Program-made: the position numbers and the translations under genes
Shown here: piece after piece, positions 1 to 12,661 of the stretch
How the letters are laid out: each line of letters starts with the position of its first letter
Position numbering within the stretch: position 1 is the first letter of the stretch
Notes under the pieces: generated by a model
Database searches by the model: none
Seen by the model: the letters and a program-made list of their open reading frames with translations, nothing else
Told to the model about the DNA's origin: nothing
NCBI GenBank assembly: GCA_027923505.1
Contig: BROI01000004.1
Location: forward strand, 1-64,000
Length of the DNA: 64,000 nucleotides
Origin: Mayamaea pseudoterrestris
Taxonomy: Eukaryota; Bacillariophyta; Bacillariophyceae; Sellaphorales; Sellaphoraceae
Reading direction: 5' to 3'

Positions 1-3000
1 ACCATTTGAGACTTTGCACCTGTCAATGGCCATACCCTGGACATGTTTTGCCTGACTCATTGGGTATTTGGGTGGCCAGGGCATGGGGCGTTTGACAGGG
101 AAGAATCTGCAACTTGTGGTGTTGGCCATACCCACAGTGGAGGCCGTACCCATGGTGTCAGCCTCCAGGCAGTCCTTTTTGCACCATTTGAGACTATGCA
201 CCTGTCAATGGCATCCCCTGGACATGTTTTGCCTGACTCATTGGGTATTTGGGTGGCCAGGGCATGGGGCGTTTGACAGGGAAGAATCTGCAACTTGTGG
301 TGTTGGCCATACCCACAGTGGAGGCCGTACCCATGTTGTCAGCCTCCAGGCAGTCCTTTTTGCACCATTTGAGACTATGCACCTGTCAATGGCATACCCT
401 GGACATGTTTTGCCTGACTCATTGGGTATTTGGGTGGCCAGGGCATGGGGCGTTTGACAGGGAAGAATCTGCAACTTGTGGTGTTGGCCATACCCACAGT
501 GGAGGCCGTACCCATGTTGTCAGCCTCCAGGCAGTCCTTTTTGCACCATTTGAGACTATGCACCTGTCAATGGCATACCCTGGACATGTTTTGCCTGACT
601 CATTGGGTATTTGGGTGGCCAGGGCATGGGGCGTTTGACAGGGAAGAATCTGCAACTTGTGGTGTTGGCCATACCCACAGTGGAGGCCGTACCCATGGTG
701 TCAGCCTCCAGGCAGTCCTTTTTGCACCATTTGAGACTATGCACCTGTCAATGGCATACCCTGGACATGTTTTGCCTGACTCATTGGGTATTTGGGTGGC
801 CAGGGCATGGGGCGTTTGACAGGGAAGAATCTGCAACTTGTGGTGTTGGCCATACCCACAGTGGAGGCCGTACCCATGTTTTCAGCCTCCAGGCAGTCCT
901 TTCTGCACCATTTGAGACTCTGCACCTGTCAATGGCCTACCCTGGACATGTTTTGCCTGACTCATTGGGTATTTGGGTGGCCAGGGCATGGGGCGTTTGA
1001 CAGGGAAGAATCTGCAACTTGTGGTGTTGGCCATACCCACAGTGGAGGCCGTACCCATGGTGTCAGCCTCCAGGCAGTCCTTTTTGCACCATTTGAGACT
1101 ATGCACCTGTCAATGGCATACCCTGGACATGTTTTGCCTGACTCATTGGGTATTTGGGTGGCCAGGGCATGGGGCGTTTGACAGGGAAGAATCTGCAACT
1201 TGTGGTGTTGGCCATACCCACAGTGGAGGCCGTACCCATGGTTGTCAGCCTCCAGGCAGTCCTTTTTGCACCATTTGAGACTATGCACCTGTCAATGGCA
1301 TACCCTGGACATGTTTTGCCTGACTCATTGGGTATTTGGGTGGCCAGGGCATGGGGCGTTTGACAGGGAAGAATCTGCAACTTGTGGTGTTGGCCATACC
1401 CACAGTGGAGGCCGTACCCATGTTGTCAGCCTCCAGGCAGTCCTTTTTGCACCATTTGAGACTATGCACCTGTCAATGGCATCCCCTGGACATGTTTTGC
1501 CTGACTCATTGGGTATTTGGGTGGCCAGGGCATGGGGCGTTTGACAGGGAAGAATCTGCAACTTGTGGTGTTGGCCATACCCACAGTGGAGGCCGTACCC
1601 ATGTTGTCAGCCTCCAGGCAGTCCTTTTTGCACCATTTGAGACTATGCACCTGTCAATGGCATACCCTGGACATGTTTTGCCTGACTCATTGGGTATTTG
1701 GGTGGCCAGGGCATGGGGCGTTTGACAGGGAAGAATCTGCAACTTGTGGTGTTGGCCATACCCACAGTGGAGGCCGTACCCATGTTGTCAGCCTCCAGGC
1801 AGTCCTTTTTGCACCATTTGAGACTATGCACCTGTCAATGGCATACCCTGGACATGTTTTGCCTGACTCATTGGGTATTTGGGTGGCCAGGGCATGGGGC
1901 GTTTGACAGGGAAGAATCTGCAACTTGTGGTGTTGGCCATACCCACAGTGGAGGCCGTACCCATGTTGTCAGCCTCCAGGCAGTCCTTTTTGCACCATTT
2001 GAGACTCTGCACCTGTCAATGGCATCCCCTGGACATGTTTTGCCTGACTCATTGGGTATTTGGGTGGCCAGGGCATGGGGCGTTTGACAGGGAAGAATCT
2101 GCAACTTGTGGTGTTGGCCATACCCACAGTGGAGGCCGTACCCATGTTGTCAGCCTCCAGGCAGTCCTTTTTGCACCATTTGAGACTATGCACCTGTCAA
2201 TGGCATACCCTGGACATGTTTTGCCCTTTGATACTCATGGGTATTTTGGTGGCCAGGGCATGGGGCGTTTGACAGGGAAGAATCTGCAACTTGTGGTGTT
2301 GGCCATACCCACAGTGGAGGCCGTACCCATGGTGTCAGCCTCCAGGCAGTCCTTTTTGCACCATTTGAGACTATGCACCTGTCAATGGCATACCCTGGAC
2401 ATGTTTTGCCTGACTCATTGGGTATTTGGGTGGCCAGGGCATGGGGCGTTTGACAGGGAAGAATCTGCAACTTGTGGTGTTGGCCATACCCACAGTGGAG
2501 GCCGTACCCATGGTGTCAGCCTCCAGGCAGTCCTTTTTGCACCATTTGAGACTATGCACCTGTCAATGGCATACCCTGGACATGTTTTGCCTGACTCATT
2601 GGGTATTTGGGTGGCCAGGGCATGGGGCGTTTGACAGGGAAGAATCTGCAACTTGTGGTGTTGGCCATACCCACAGTGGAGGCCGTACCCATGTTTTCAG
2701 CCTCCAGGCAGTCCTTTTTGCACCATTTGAGACTATGCACCTGTCAATGGCATCCCCTGGACATGTTTTGCCTGACTCATTGGGTATTTGGGTGGCCAGG
2801 GCATGGGGCGTTTGACAGGGAAGAATCTGCAACTTGTGGTGTTGGCCATACCCACAGTGGAGGCCGTACCCATGTTGTCAGCCTCCAGGCAGTCCTTTTT
2901 GCACCATTTGAGACTATGCACCTGTCAATGGCATACCCTGGACATGTTTTGCCTGACTCATTGGGTATTTGGGTGGCCAGGGCATGGGGCGTTTGACAGG

Positions 3001-6000
3001 GAAGAATCTGCAACTTGTGGTGTTGGCCATACCCACAGTGGAGGCCGTACCCATGTTGTCAGCCTCCAGGCAGTCCTTTTTGCACCATTTGAGACTATGC
3101 ACCTGTCAATGGCATACCCTGGACATGTTTTGCTTGACTCATTGGGTATTTGGGTGGCCAGGGCATGGGGCGTTTGACAGGGAAGAATCTGCAACTTGTG
3201 GTGTTGGCCATACCCACAGTGGAGGCCGTACCCATGTTTTCAGCCTCCAGGCAGTCCTTTTTGCACCATTTGAGACTATGCACCTGTCAATGGCATACCC
3301 TGGACATGTTTTGCCTGACTCATTGGGTATTTGGGTGGCCAGGGCATGGGGCGTTTGACAGGGAAGAATCTGCAACTTGTGGTGTTGGCCATACCCACAG
3401 TGGAGGCCGTACCCATGTTGTCAGCCTCCAGGCAGTCCTTTTTGCACCATTTGAGACTATGCACCTGTCAATGGCATCCCCTGGACATGTTTTGCCTGAC
3501 TCATTGGGTATTTGGGTGGCCAGGGCATGGGGCGTTTGACAGGGAAGAATCTGCAACTTGTGGTGTTGGCCATACCCACAGTGGAGGCCGTACCCATGTT
3601 TTCAGCCTCCAGGCAGTCCTTTTTGCACCATTTGAGACTATGCACCTGTCAATGGCATCCCCTGGACATGTTTTGCCTGACTCATTGGGTATTTGGGTGG
3701 CCAGGGCATGGGGCGTTTGACAGGGAAGAATCTGCAACTTGTGGTGTTGGCCATACCCACAGTGGAGGCCGTACCCATGTTGTCAGCCTCCAGGCAGTCC
3801 TTTTTGCACCATTTGAGACTATGCACCTGTCAATGGCATACCCTGGACATGTTTTGCCTGACTCATTGGGTATTTGGGTGGCCAGGGCATGGGGCGTTTG
3901 ACAGGGAAGAATCTGCAACTTGTGGTGTTGGCCATACCCACAGTGGAGGCCGTACCCATGGTGTCAGCCTCCAGGCAGTCCTTTTTGCACCATTTGAGAC
4001 TATGCACCTGTCAATGGCATACCCTGGACATGTTTTGCCTGACTCATTGGGTATTTGGGTGGCCAGGGCATGGGGCGTTTGACAGGGAAGAATCTGCAAC
4101 TTGTGGTGTTGGCCATACCCACAGTGGAGGCCGTACCCATGTTTTCAGCCTCCAGGCAGTCCTTTTTGCACCATTTGAGACTATGCACCTGTCAATGGCA
4201 TACCCTGGACATGTTTTGCCTGACTCATTGGGTATTTGGGTGGCCAGGGCATGGGGCGTTTGACAGGGAAGAATCTGCAACTTGTGGTGTTGGCCATACC
4301 CACAGTGGAGGCCGTACCCATGTTGTCAGCCTCCAGGCAGTCCTTTTTGCACCATTTGAGACTATGCACCTGTCAATGGCATCCCCTGGACATGTTTTGC
4401 CTGACTCATTGGGTATTTGGGTGGCCAGGGCATGGGGCGTTTGACAGGGAAGAATCTGCAACTTGTGGTGTTGGCCATACCCACAGTGGAGGCCGTACCC
4501 ATGGTGTCAGCCTCCAGGCAGTCCTTTTTGCACCATTTGAGACTATGCACCTGTCAATGGCATACCCTGGACATGTTTTGCCACATGTTTTGCTTGACTC
4601 ATTGGGTATTTGGGTGGCCAGGGCATGGGGCGTTTGACAGGGAAGAATCTGCAACTTGTGGTGTTGGCCATACCCACAGTGGAGGCCGTACCCATGTTTT
4701 CAGCCTCCAGGCAGTCCTTTTTGCACCATTTGAGACTATGCACCTGTCAATGGCATACCCTGGACATGTTTTGCCTGACTCATTGGGTATTTGGGTGGCC
4801 AGGGCATGGGGCGTTTGACAGGGAAGAATCTGCAACTTGTGGTGTTGGCCATACCCACAGTGGAGGCCGTACCCATGTTGTCAGCCTCCAGGCAGTCCTT
4901 TTTGCACCATTTGAGACTATGCACCTGTCAATGGCATACCCTGGACATGTTTTGCCTGACTCATTGGGTATTTGGGTGGCCAGGGCATGGGGCGTTTGAC
5001 AGGGAAGAATCTGCAACTTGTGGTGTTGGCCATACCCACAGTGGAGGCCGTACCCATGGTGTCAGCCTCCAGGCAGTCCTTTTTGCACCATTTGAGACTA
5101 TGCACCTGTCAATGGCATACCCTGGACATGTTTTGCCTGACTCATTGGGTATTTGGGTGGCCAGGGCATGGGGCGTTTGACAGGGAAGAATCTGCAACTT
5201 GTGGTGTTGGCCATACCCACAGTGGAGGCCGTACCCATGTTTTCAGCCTCCAGGCAGTCCTTTTTGCACCATTTGAGACTATGCACCTGTCAATGGCATC
5301 CCCTGGACATGTTTTGCCTGACTCATTGGGTATTTGGGTGGCCAGGGCATGGGGCGTTTGACAGGGAAGAATCTGCAACTTGTGGTGTTGGCCATACCCA
5401 CAGTGGAGGCCGTACCCATGTTGTCAGCCTCCAGGCAGTCCTTTTTGCACCATTTGAGACTATGCACCTGTCAATGGCATACCCTGGACATGTTTTGCCT
5501 GACTCATTGGGTATTTGGGTGGCCAGGGCATGGGGCGTTTGACAGGGAAGAATCTGCAACTTGTGGTGTTGGCCATACCCACAGTGGAGGCCGTACCCAT
5601 GGTGTCAGCCTCCAGGCAGTCCTTTTTGCACCATTTGAGACTATGCACCTGTCAATGGCATCCCCTGGACATGTTTTGCCTGACTCATTGGGTATTTGGG
5701 TGGCCAGGGCATGGGGCGTTTGACAGGGAAGAATCTGCAACTTGTGGTGTTGGCCATACCCACAGTGGAGGCCGTACCCATGTTTTCAGCCTCCAGGCAG
5801 TCCTTTTTGCACCATTTGAGACTCTGCACCTGTCAATGGCATACCCTGGACATGTTTTGCCTGACTCATTGGGTATTTGGGTGGCCAGGGCATGGGGCGT
5901 TTGACAGGGAAGAATCTGCAACTTGTGGTGTTGGCCATACCCACAGTGGAGGCCGTACCCATGTTGTCAGCCTCCAGGCAGTCCTTTTTGCACCATTTGA

Positions 6001-9000
6001 GACTATGCACCTGTCAATGGCATACCCTGGACATGTTTTGCCTGACTCATTGGGTATTTGGGTGGCCAGGGCATGGGGCGTTTGACAGGGAAGAATCTGC
6101 AACTTGTGGTGTTGGCCATACCCACAGTGGAGGCCGTACCCATGGTGTCAGCCTCCAGGCAGTCCTTTTTGCACCATTTGAGACTATGCACCTGTCAATG
6201 GCATACCCTGGACATGTTTTGCCTGACTCATTGGGTATTTGGGTGGCCAGGGCATGGGGCGTTTGACATGGAAGAATCTGCAACTTGTGGTGTTGGCCAT
6301 ACCCACAGTGGAGGCCGTACCCATGTTTTCAGCCTCCAGGCAGTCCTTTTTGCACCATTTGAGACTCTGCACCTGTCAATGGCATCCCCTGGACATGTTT
6401 TGCCTGACTCATTGGGTATTTGGGTGGCCAGGGCATGGGGCGTTTGACAGGGATGAATCTGCAACTTGTGGTGTTGGCCATACCCACAGTGGAGGCCGTA
6501 CCCATGTTGTCAGCCTCCAGGCAGTCCTTTTTGCACCATTTGAGACTATGCACCTGTCAATGGCATACCCTGGACATGTTTTGCCTGACTCATTGGGTAT
6601 TTGGGTGGCCAGGGCATGGGGCGTTTGACAGGGAAGAATCTGCAACTTGTGGTGTTGGCCATACCCACAGTGGAGGCCGTACCCATGGTGTCAGCCTCCA
6701 GGCAGTCCTTTTTGCACCATTTGAGACTATGCACCTGTCAATGGCATACCCTGGACATGTTTTGCCTGACTCATTGGGTATTTGGGTGGCCAGGGCATGG
6801 GGCGTTTGACAGGGAAGAATCTGCAACTTGTGGTGTTGGCCATACCCACAGTGGAGGCCGTACCCATGTTTTCAGCCTCCAGGCAGTCCTTTTTGCACCA
6901 TTTGAGACTATGCACCTGTCAATGGCATACCCTGGACATGTTTTGCCTGACTCATTGGGTATTTGGGTGGCCAGGGCATGGGGCGTTTGACAGGGAAGAA
7001 TCTGCAACTTGTGGTGTTGGCCATACCCACAGTGGAGGCCGTACCCATGTTGTCAGCCTCCAGGCAGTCCTTTTTGCACCATTTGAGACTATGCACCTGT
7101 CAATGGCATCCCCTGGACATGTTTTGCCTGACTCATTGGGTATTTGGGTGGCCAGGGCATGGGGCGTTTGACAGGGAAGAATCTGCAACTTGTGGTGTTG
7201 GCCATACCCACAGTGGAGGCCGTACCCATGTTGTCAGCCTCCAGGCAGTCCTTTTTGCACCATTTGAGACTATGCACCTGTCAATGGCATACCCTGGACA
7301 TGTTTTGCCTGACTCATTGGGTATTTGGGTGGCCAGGGCATGGGGCGTTTGACAGGGAAGAATCTGCAACTTGTGGTGTTGGCCATACCCACAGTGGAGG
7401 CCGTACCCATGTTGTCAGCCTCCAGGCAGTCCTTTTTGCACCATTTGAGACTATGCACCTGTCAATGGCATCCCCTGGACATGTTTTGCCTGACTCATTG
7501 GGTATTTGGGTGGCCAGGGCATGGGGCGTTTGACAGGGAAGAATCTGCAACTTGTGGTGTTGGCCATACCCACAGTGGAGGCCGTACCCATGTTGTCAGC
7601 CTCCAGGCAGTCCTTTTTGCACCATTTGAGACTATGCACCTGTCAATGGCATACCCTGGACATGTTTTGCCCTGACTCATTGGGTATTTGGGTGGCCAGG
7701 GCATGGGGCGTTTGACAGGGAAGAATCTGCAACTTGTGGTGTTGGCCATACCCACAGTGGAGGCCGTACCCATGGTGTCAGCCTCCAGGCAGTCCTTTTT
7801 GCACCATTTGAGACTATGCACCTGTCAATGGCATACCCTGGACATGTTTTGCCTGACTCATTGGGTATTTGGGTGGCCAGGGCATGGGGCGTTTGACAGG
7901 GAAGAATCTGCAACTTGTGGTGTTGGCCATACCCACAGTGGAGGCCGTACCCATGTTTTCAGCCTCCAGGCAGTCCTTTTTGCACCATTTGAGACTCTGC
8001 ACCTGTCAATGGCATCCCCTGGACATGTTTTGCCTGACTCATTGGGTATTTGGGTGGCCAGGGCATGGGGCGTTTGACAGGGAAGAATCTGCAACTTGTG
8101 GTGTTGGCCATACCCACAGTGGAGGCCGTACCCATGTTGTCAGCCTCCAGGCAGTCCTTTTTGCACCATTTGAGACTATGCACCTGTCAATGGCATACCC
8201 TGGACATGTTTTGCCTGACTCATTGGGTATTTGGGTGGCCAGGGCATGGGGCGTTTGACAGGGAAGAATCTGCAACTTGTGGTGTTGGCCATACCCACAG
8301 TGGAGGCCGTACCCATGGTGTCAGCCTCCAGGCAGTCCTTTTTGCACCATTTGAGACTATGCACCTGTCAATGGCATACCCTGGACATGTTTTGCCTGAC
8401 TCATTGGGTATTTGGGTGGCCAGGGCATGGGGCGTTTGACAGGGAAGAATCTGCAACTTGTGGTGTTGGCCATACCCACAGTGGAGGCCGTACCCATGTT
8501 GTCAGCCTCCAGGCAGTCCTTTTTGCACCATTTGAGACTATGCACCTGTCAATGGCATCCCCTGGACATGTTTTGCCTGACTCATTGGGTATTTGGGTGG
8601 CCAGGGCATGGGGCGTTTGACAGGGAAGAATCTGCAACTTGTGGTGTTGGCCATACCCACAGTGGAGGCCGTACCCATGTTGTCAGCCTCCAGGCAGTCC
8701 TTTTTGCACCATTTGAGACTATGCACCTGTCAATGGCATACCCTGGACATGTTTTGCCTGACTCATTGGGTATTTGGGTGGCCAGGGCATGGGGCGTTTG
8801 ACAGGGAAGAATCTGCAACTTGTGGTGTTGGCCATACCCACAGTGGAGGCCGTACCCATGGTGTCAGCCTCCAGGCAGTCCTTTTTGCACCATTTGAGAC
8901 TATGCACCTGTCAATGGCATACCCTGGACATGTTTTGCCTGACTCATTGGGTATTTGGGTGGCCAGGGCATGGGGCGTTTGACAGGGAAGAATCTGCAAC

Positions 9001-11448
9001 TTGTGGTGTTGGCCATACCCACAGTGGAGGCCGTACCCATGTTTTCAGCCTCCAGGCAGTCCTTTTTGCACCATTTGAGACTCTGCACCTGTCAATGGCA
9101 TCCCCTGGACATGTTTTGCCTGACTCATTGGGTATTTGGGTGGCCAGGGCATGGGGCGTTTGACAGGGAAGAATCTGCAACTTGTGGTGTTGGCCATACC
9201 CACAGTGGAGGCCGTACCCATGTTGTCAGCCTCCAGGCAGTCCTTTTTGCACCATTTGAGACTATGCACCTGTCAATGGCATCCCCTGGACATGTTTTGC
9301 CTGACTCATTGGGTATTTGGGTGGCCAGGGCATGGGGCGTTTGACAGGGAAGAATCTGCAACTTGTGGTGTTGGCCATACCCACAGTGGAGGCCGTACCC
9401 ATGGTGTCAGCCTCCAGGCAGTCCTTTTTGCACCATTTGAGACTATGCACCTGTCAATGGCATACCCTGGACATGTTTTGCCTGACTCATTGGGTATTTG
9501 GGTGGCCAGGGCATGGGGCGTTTGACAGGGAAGAATCTGCAACTTGTGGTGTTGGCCATACCCACAGTGGAGGCCGTACCCATGTTTTCAGCCTCCAGGC
9601 AGTCCTTTTTGCACCATTTGAGACTCTGCACCTGTCAATGGCATACCCTGGACATGTTTTGCCTGACTCATTGGGTATTTGGGTGGCCAGGGCATGGGGC
9701 GTTTGACAGGGAAGAATCTGCAACTTGTGGTGTTGGCCATACCCACAGTGGAGGCCGTACCCATGTTGTCAGCCTCCAGGCAGTCCTTTTTGCACCATTT
9801 GAGACTATGCACCTGTCAATGGCATCCCCTGGACATGTTTTGCCTGACTCATTGGGTATTTGGGTGGCCAGGGCATGGGGCGTTTGACAGGGAAGAATCT
9901 GCAACTTGTGGTGTTGGCCATACCCACAGTGGAGGCCGTACCCATGGTGTCAGCCTCCAGGCAGTCCTTTTTGCACCATTTGAGACTATGCACCTGTCAA
10001 TGGCATACCCTGGACATGTTTTGCCTGACTCATTGGGTATTTGGGTGGCCAGGGCATGGGGCGTTTGACAGGGAAGAATCTGCAACTTGTGGTGTTGGCC
10101 ATACCCACAGTGGAGGCCGTACCCATGTTTTCAGCCTCCAGGCAGTCCTTTTTGCACCATTTGAGACTCTGCACCTGTCAATGGCATCCCCTGGACATGT
10201 TTTGCCTGACTCATTGGGTATTTGGGTGGCCAGGGCATGGGGCGTTTGACAGGGAAGAATCTGCAACTTGTGGTGTTGGCCATACCCACAGTGGAGGCCG
10301 TACCCATGTTGTCAGCCTCCAGGCAGTCCTTTTGCACCATTTGAGACTATGCACCTGTCAATGGCATACCCTGGACATGTTTTGCCTGACTCATTGGGTA
10401 TTTGGGTGGCCAGGGCATGGGGCGTTTGACAGGGAAGAATCTGCAACTTGTGGTGTTGGCCATACCCACAGTGGAGGCCGTACCCATGGTGTCAGCCTCC
10501 AGGCAGTCCTTTTTGCACCATTTGAGACTATGCACCTGTCAATGGCATACCCTGGACATGTTTTGCCTGACTCATTGGGTATTTGGGTGGCCAGGGCATG
10601 GGGCGTTTGACAGGGAAGAATCTGCAACTTGTGGTGTTGGCCATACCCACAGTGGAGGCCGTACCCATGGTGTCAGCCTCCAGGCAGTCCTTTTTGCACC
10701 ATTTGAGACTATGCACCTGTCAATGGCATACCCTGGACATGTTTTGCCTGACTCATTGGGTATTTGGGTGGCCAGGGCATGGGGCGTTTGACAGGGAAGA
10801 ATCTGCAACTTGTGGTGTTGGCCATACCCACAGTGGAGGCCGTACCCATGTTGTCAGCCTCCAGGCAGTCCTTTTTGCACCATTTGAGACTCTGCACCTG
10901 TCAATGGCATCCCCTGGACATGTTTTGCCTGACTCATTGGGTATTTGGGTGGCCAGGGCATGGGGCGTTTGACAGGGAAGAATCTGCAACTTGTGGTGTT
11001 GGCCATACCCACAGTGGAGGCCGTACCCATGTTGTCAGCCTCCAGGCAGTCCTTTTTGCACCATTTGAGACTATGCACCTGTCAATGGCCTACCCTGGAC
11101 ATGTTTTGCCTGACTCATTGGGTATTTGGGTGGCCAGGGCATGGGGCGTTTGACAGGGAAGAATCTGCAACTTGTGGTGTTGGCCATACCCACAGTGGAG
11201 GCCGTACCCATGGTGTCAGCCTCCAGGCAGTCCTTTTTGCACCATTTGAGACTATGCACCTGTCAATGGCATCCCCTGGACATGTTTTGCCTGACTCATT
11301 GGGTATTTGGGTGGCCAGGGCATGGGGCGTTTGACAGGGAAGAATCTGCAACTTGTGGTGTTGGCCATACCCACAGTGGAGGCCGTACCCATGGTGTCAG
11401 CCTCCAGGCAGTCCTTTTTGCACCATTTGAGACTATGCACCTGTCAAT
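1..11448. repeat. 181-bp satellite array, 63 full units plus a partial unit
   Basis: The same 181-bp unit follows itself head to tail from the first base to 11448, where it breaks off after about 27 bases of unit 64. Units differ at only a few sites. The main ones are the bases after CCCATG (GTGTC, TTGTC or TTTTC), GACTATGC versus GACTCTGC, and GGCATACCC versus GGCATCCCC. Length departs from 181 in six places: +1 near 30, +1 near 1240, +4 near 2228, +12 near 4583, +1 near 7671 and -1 near 10330. The unit is not a multiple of three, has no long open frame of its own, and carries open stretches on both strands only because stop codons are rare in it. These 60-130 codon frames should not be called genes. 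Size and uniformity suit a centromeric or subtelomeric satellite. Which of these it is cannot be told here, and the array continues beyond the left edge. Confidence 0.97.
3955..7060. repeat. 543-bp trimeric higher-order repeat inside the satellite
   Basis: Scoring each unit by the bases after CCCATG gives three types: G (GTGTC), F (TTTTC) and V (TTGTC). From about 3960 to 7050 the order is G-F-V six times without a break. The same trimer returns once at 7773-8135 and three times at 8859-10307. Later F units also tend to carry GACTCTGC, so linked variants travel together. Elsewhere the order is irregular, with runs of V at 1421-2145 and 7048-7591. This is what unequal exchange of three-unit blocks produces. 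Confidence 0.85.
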
Positions 11449-12500
11449 TGCAACGACGAAAGCAGCGACAGGGTTTGACCAGCAAGATTCGAAGCCTCAC
11501 CACCAACATGTTGAACAAGAATTCGGGTTCCGCGGTAGTCAAGCAGCAGCGCGATCGGTTCGCCGAAGCCAACTTTGATACCGCTCCGCCGTCCATGATG
11601 CGGGCATCTTCGGGGCGAGACGCATACGGCGAAGGCGGCGGCGGTAGTGGCCACTACAGTCACTACGGTGACGCGCCGTACGGTCGACGGTTCAGCACGT
11701 CGCAAACGTCGTCGCAGGATATCATGCCACCGCCACCGCGGCGACAAGCGCGACGGGGCGATTTGGAAGAAACGTATGCAAGCAGCAAGAGTTTCAGTGG
11801 GTCTTTCAATTTACATAATAATAGTAATGATGCATGGTATGAAGACAATGGTGAATCGGATGAGCTTGCTGAACATGCGCAGCACGTTGCTTCTGTGGAT
11901 GAGGACGAGGACGACGGCGGCATGCTGGCTATTTTGCAGAGGCAGCTGCTGGCGAAAGCGGCGGTCGAAGCGCAGCAGCGGCATGAACAACAAGCAACAC
12001 TACACGCGTATCCAACGATGAGGCCCATGGATCCAAATGGGCAAGCAGGCATTTCCATGGGAATGGACGCGATTGGAGCAATGCGAAATCTACATTTAGG
12101 ACCGCCGCAAGTTCAGCCCCAACCATACTTTGAAACATACCATGCCGTCATGCCGAGTGCACCGATTGCATCAATAGCAGCGCAGTTGGATAGAATGCAA
12201 GTGGATGCAGCGGCCATGCAGCCGACGCCATTGCCACCTTCATTCAATGGCGGCGCCCAAGCTCAAACGTACGCGCAGCCATCGCAAATACAGCCGGTAG
12301 GCTCGTTCGAAGTTCCCACATTCAAGTCACGCGCGAGCGGCCGCTTCTCCAGTATAGGTGAGCTAGAAGACGGGCAACTTGAGACTCTTTTGACCGGATT
12401 GGATGTAAGTTTATCCGATTTGAACTTTGACGATGCGCAGCAACAGCAGCAGCAACAACAGCAACAACACCACTACCAACAACGGCACGCGCAAGTATAG
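11448..12500 (+). CDS. Q-rich acidic protein, 5' end replaced by satellite
   Basis: The frame is open from inside the satellite through the boundary at 11448 to a TAA-free run ending in TAG at 12498-12500. The first in-frame ATG outside the repeat is at 11508, and one in the last repeat unit lies at 11391. The unique part encodes about 350 residues. It starts with a basic stretch (QRRKQRQGLTSKIRSL), followed by Gly/Ser-rich and PPPPRR segments. An acidic patch (VDEDEDDGG) comes next, then Gln/Met/Pro-rich sequence, a hydrophobic-acidic motif (LDVSLSDLNFDD) and a terminal poly-Gln. I recognise no domain. The composition resembles a transcriptional regulator, and the LDVSLSDL segment looks like an activation motif, but that is inference. 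The basic start cut by the array suggests a missing amino-terminal domain. The gene may instead start at 11508 and be whole. Confidence 0.6.
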   Translation: MQRRKQRQGLTSKIRSLTTNMLNKNSGSAVVKQQRDRFAEANFDTAPPSMMRASSGRDAYGEGGGGSGHYSHYGDAPYGRRFSTSQTSSQDIMPPPPRRQARRGDLEETYASSKSFSGSFNLHNNSNDAWYEDNGESDELAEHAQHVASVDEDEDDGGMLAILQRQLLAKAAVEAQQRHEQQATLHAYPTMRPMDPNGQAGISMGMDAIGAMRNLHLGPPQVQPQPYFETYHAVMPSAPIASIAAQLDRMQVDAAAMQPTPLPPSFNGGAQAQTYAQPSQIQPVGSFEVPTFKSRASGRFSSIGELEDGQLETLLTGLDVSLSDLNFDDAQQQQQQQQQQHHYQQRHAQV

Positions 12501-12661
12501 ATTATTCAATGGATTGATGTCTGTACACAAATCATCTGCACTATTGGGTGCATCTGTTAGCCACAAATAGAAAATACGATAACAAGAACCATATATTCTT
12601 TACATATTGATCAATTTCAAATCCACTATAAAGTAGGACCAACGCATCCGTTTTGCAACTA

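Noticed and set aside
43-11440. Dozens of open frames of 60-130 codons on both strands in the satellite
   Set aside because: They recur every 181 bp, overlap on both strands and exist only because the unit has few stop codons. The frame shifts by one each unit, so no stable protein repeat is encoded.
1-11448. CRISPR array
   Set aside because: The repeats are contiguous with no unique spacers, and the window is eukaryotic.
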